A DNA stretch of 47,619 bases, from IMG/VR virus record IMGVR_UViG_3300025012_000140, positions 1 to 47,619 of that record; one strand, given 5' to 3'. Shown in pieces: positions 46,658-47,619 of the stretch. The notes under the pieces were generated by a model. That model searched no databases, had not been told where the DNA came from, and saw only the letters and a list, made by a program, of their open reading frames with translations. Numbering within the stretch: the first letter of the stretch is position 1; every line of letters starts with the position of its first letter. Made by a program: the position numbers and the translations under genes. Source of the stretch: a virus.

Positions 46658-47619
46658 TTATAAAAACATCTCAAAGATATTTTCTTTATTCCTATTGTAC
46701 ATATCTTCCTCTATTTCTCTCAACACTTCATCGGGTATTTGAGCACGATTCAACTCAATACATTCTTGTTTTGCTTGATATTCTTCATCAGTCAAATTAT
46801 TATCACATTCATTATCCTCTTCATATTCAAACCAATCTTCGAATATATCTGGTTCTTTGCTTACAGTTACATTCGCAGTATCTTTAACAATTACTTTCCT
46901 CTTATTGTTTTGTAACCCTCTACCCTTAGTCTCTGCTGATGTACGATTATCTATGATATCAAATACATCTGTCTTTTTCTTAATAACATAATCTACAAAC
47001 TTTTGATGCTCATTTTCTTTATAATTAATCATTACCCATTTATAATCTTCATATTTAATACCTTTTGCTAAATTTTCTCCATCCATCAAGCCTAATGATT
47101 TCTCCAAATCATAATACTTATCAGAAATATCAATATTTTTACTCTCAAATATATTGGATAGTAATTCTCCTTCATTAGCATCTAATATTGACATTATTTT
47201 ATATTTCTCTTCATCAGGTTTTGTTGATGCTAATATTTCACCTTTTCTAACAATATCTTCTGCTGTTACAGTTCCTAAATTTTCTTTCTTAATAATTGAA
47301 CCTAATTCTCCATTAAGTTTTCTATTATTGTTTTCATACTCCCTAGTACCTTTGAATACTCTATTCTGATTTGTATCTAATTTCTTCCAATATTTTATTC
47401 CTTCTTTAAGATTATGAGTAGATTCTTCTTCATTGGTGAATAAAGTATAAATATTACAACTCTCTTTTAGTGCTTTATTAATATCATCTTTATAATACCA
47501 TAATCCTGCATTTCCAACTCTTATTAAATCTAACTCTACCAATATTTTGTTATATTTATTAATCGAATCATCAACAAAACCTAACTCCTTATTAATTGTT
47601 TTATATGGAGGCCAACATA
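46658..47619 (-). CDS. Partial winged-helix protein, N-terminus beyond the window
   Basis: The frame is open from TAA 46658 to the window edge (more than 319 residues). Near the edge CWPPYKTINKELGFV, INKYNKILVELDLIRVG and LWYYKDD form a winged helix as in phage and plasmid replication or regulatory proteins. The TTG at 47542 would cut off this domain, so the true start lies outside. The rest is acidic and helical with no motif I know. Its end lies just before the promoter of the Mom-like group. Confidence 0.65.
   Translation of the reverse strand, partial: CWPPYKTINKELGFVDDSINKYNKILVELDLIRVGNAGLWYYKDDINKALKESCNIYTLFTNEEESTHNLKEGIKYWKKLDTNQNRVFKGTREYENNNRKLNGELGSIIKKENLGTVTAEDIVRKGEILASTKPDEEKYKIMSILDANEGELLSNIFESKNIDISDKYYDLEKSLGLMDGENLAKGIKYEDYKWVMINYKENEHQKFVDYVIKKKTDVFDIIDNRTSAETKGRGLQNNKRKVIVKDTANVTVSKEPDIFEDWFEYEEDNECDNNLTDEEYQAKQECIELNRAQIPDEVLREIEEDMYNRNKENIFEMFL

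Noticed and set aside
1-47619. CRISPR array or direct-repeat array
   Set aside because: No set of regularly spaced identical repeats with spacers is seen. The repeats at 31219, 33552 and 35139 are short palindromes or operators.
1-47619. Insertion sequences or transposases
   Set aside because: No DDE, DEDD or HUH transposase motif and no long terminal inverted repeats were found; mobile elements here are homing endonucleases and an intein.
1-47619. Identity with Clostridium botulinum phage c-st or Bacillus pBtoxis
   Set aside because: Those elements use tubulin-type TubZ partition as I recall, whereas this window has an actin-type system. Naming a relative would need a database search.

Overview
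The window is AT-rich DNA (GC roughly 30% by eye) from a low-GC Bacillota host such as Bacillus or Clostridium. Signs are the strong AAGGAGGTGAT-type ribosome binding sites, frequent TTG/GTG starts, sigma-A promoters and consensus DnaA boxes TTATCCACA. It looks like part of a large phage-plasmid (or plasmid carrying a phage-type core): a virus-like replication and nucleotide-metabolism block beside a plasmid-type replicon, an actin-type partition system and a DNA-translocase gene cluster. I see no capsid, tail or terminase gene, no tRNA, no insertion sequence and no CRISPR array. The species cannot be fixed from the sequence alone.

Layout. (1) 1-9979 (+) is a DNA replication operon: TOPRIM primase, PD-(D/E)XK nuclease, a family B DNA polymerase with an unusual tail resembling DnaE/PolC, and a RecD-like helicase, interspersed with two HNH-AP2 endonucleases and one GIY-YIG endonuclease. 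(2) 9996-22833 (+) starts at a good promoter and holds many small, often Cys-rich accessory genes. It also holds a nucleotide module: glutaredoxin-like protein, anaerobic ribonucleotide reductase NrdD (split by a 348-residue LAGLIDADG intein), NrdG, dUTPase and dCMP deaminase, plus a SemiSWEET-like membrane protein. (3) 22872-28035 (+) is an HNH/NUMOD endonuclease (frameshifted) and a two-subunit type IIA topoisomerase. (4) 28063-30903 (+) is a second promoter driving ThyX, a GMP-kinase-like enzyme and a 5'-deoxynucleotidase.

(5) 30919-35235 (mostly -) is the plasmid replicon and segregation region. It has a wHTH initiator-like protein, DnaA boxes, a cluster of 15-bp palindromes, a likely countertranscript RNA and attenuator, a coiled-coil DNA-binding protein with its own operators, and parR-parM with a palindrome-rich centromere-like site. 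(6) 35490-35712 is a tiny hydrophobic-peptide gene whose ribosome binding site is masked by a hairpin, much like a type I toxin. (7) 35861-39728 (+) is a compact transfer-like operon: FtsK/TcpA-type ATPase, replication-relaxation protein, small membrane protein, membrane-anchored M23 peptidase and a secreted/anchored protein. (8) 39869-47619 holds a DGQHR-like protein (+), then on the minus strand an EDxHD-like homing endonuclease with three repeated modules, small genes, a predicted small RNA, a Mom-like DNA-modification protein and a partial wHTH protein.

Together the genes would let the element copy its own DNA, rebalance dNTP pools (including without oxygen), segregate at low copy number and perhaps modify and transfer its DNA. 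Several genes are broken or shifted at homopolymer runs (11463, 15481, 15770, 22884), so assembly errors must be separated from real decay or programmed frameshifting. The strongest candidates for something new are the B/C-chimeric polymerase, the antisense-controlled replicon, the SD-masked 28-residue peptide, the A_AAA_AAG frameshift site, the apparent AUU/AUA start codons and the compact transfer-like operon.
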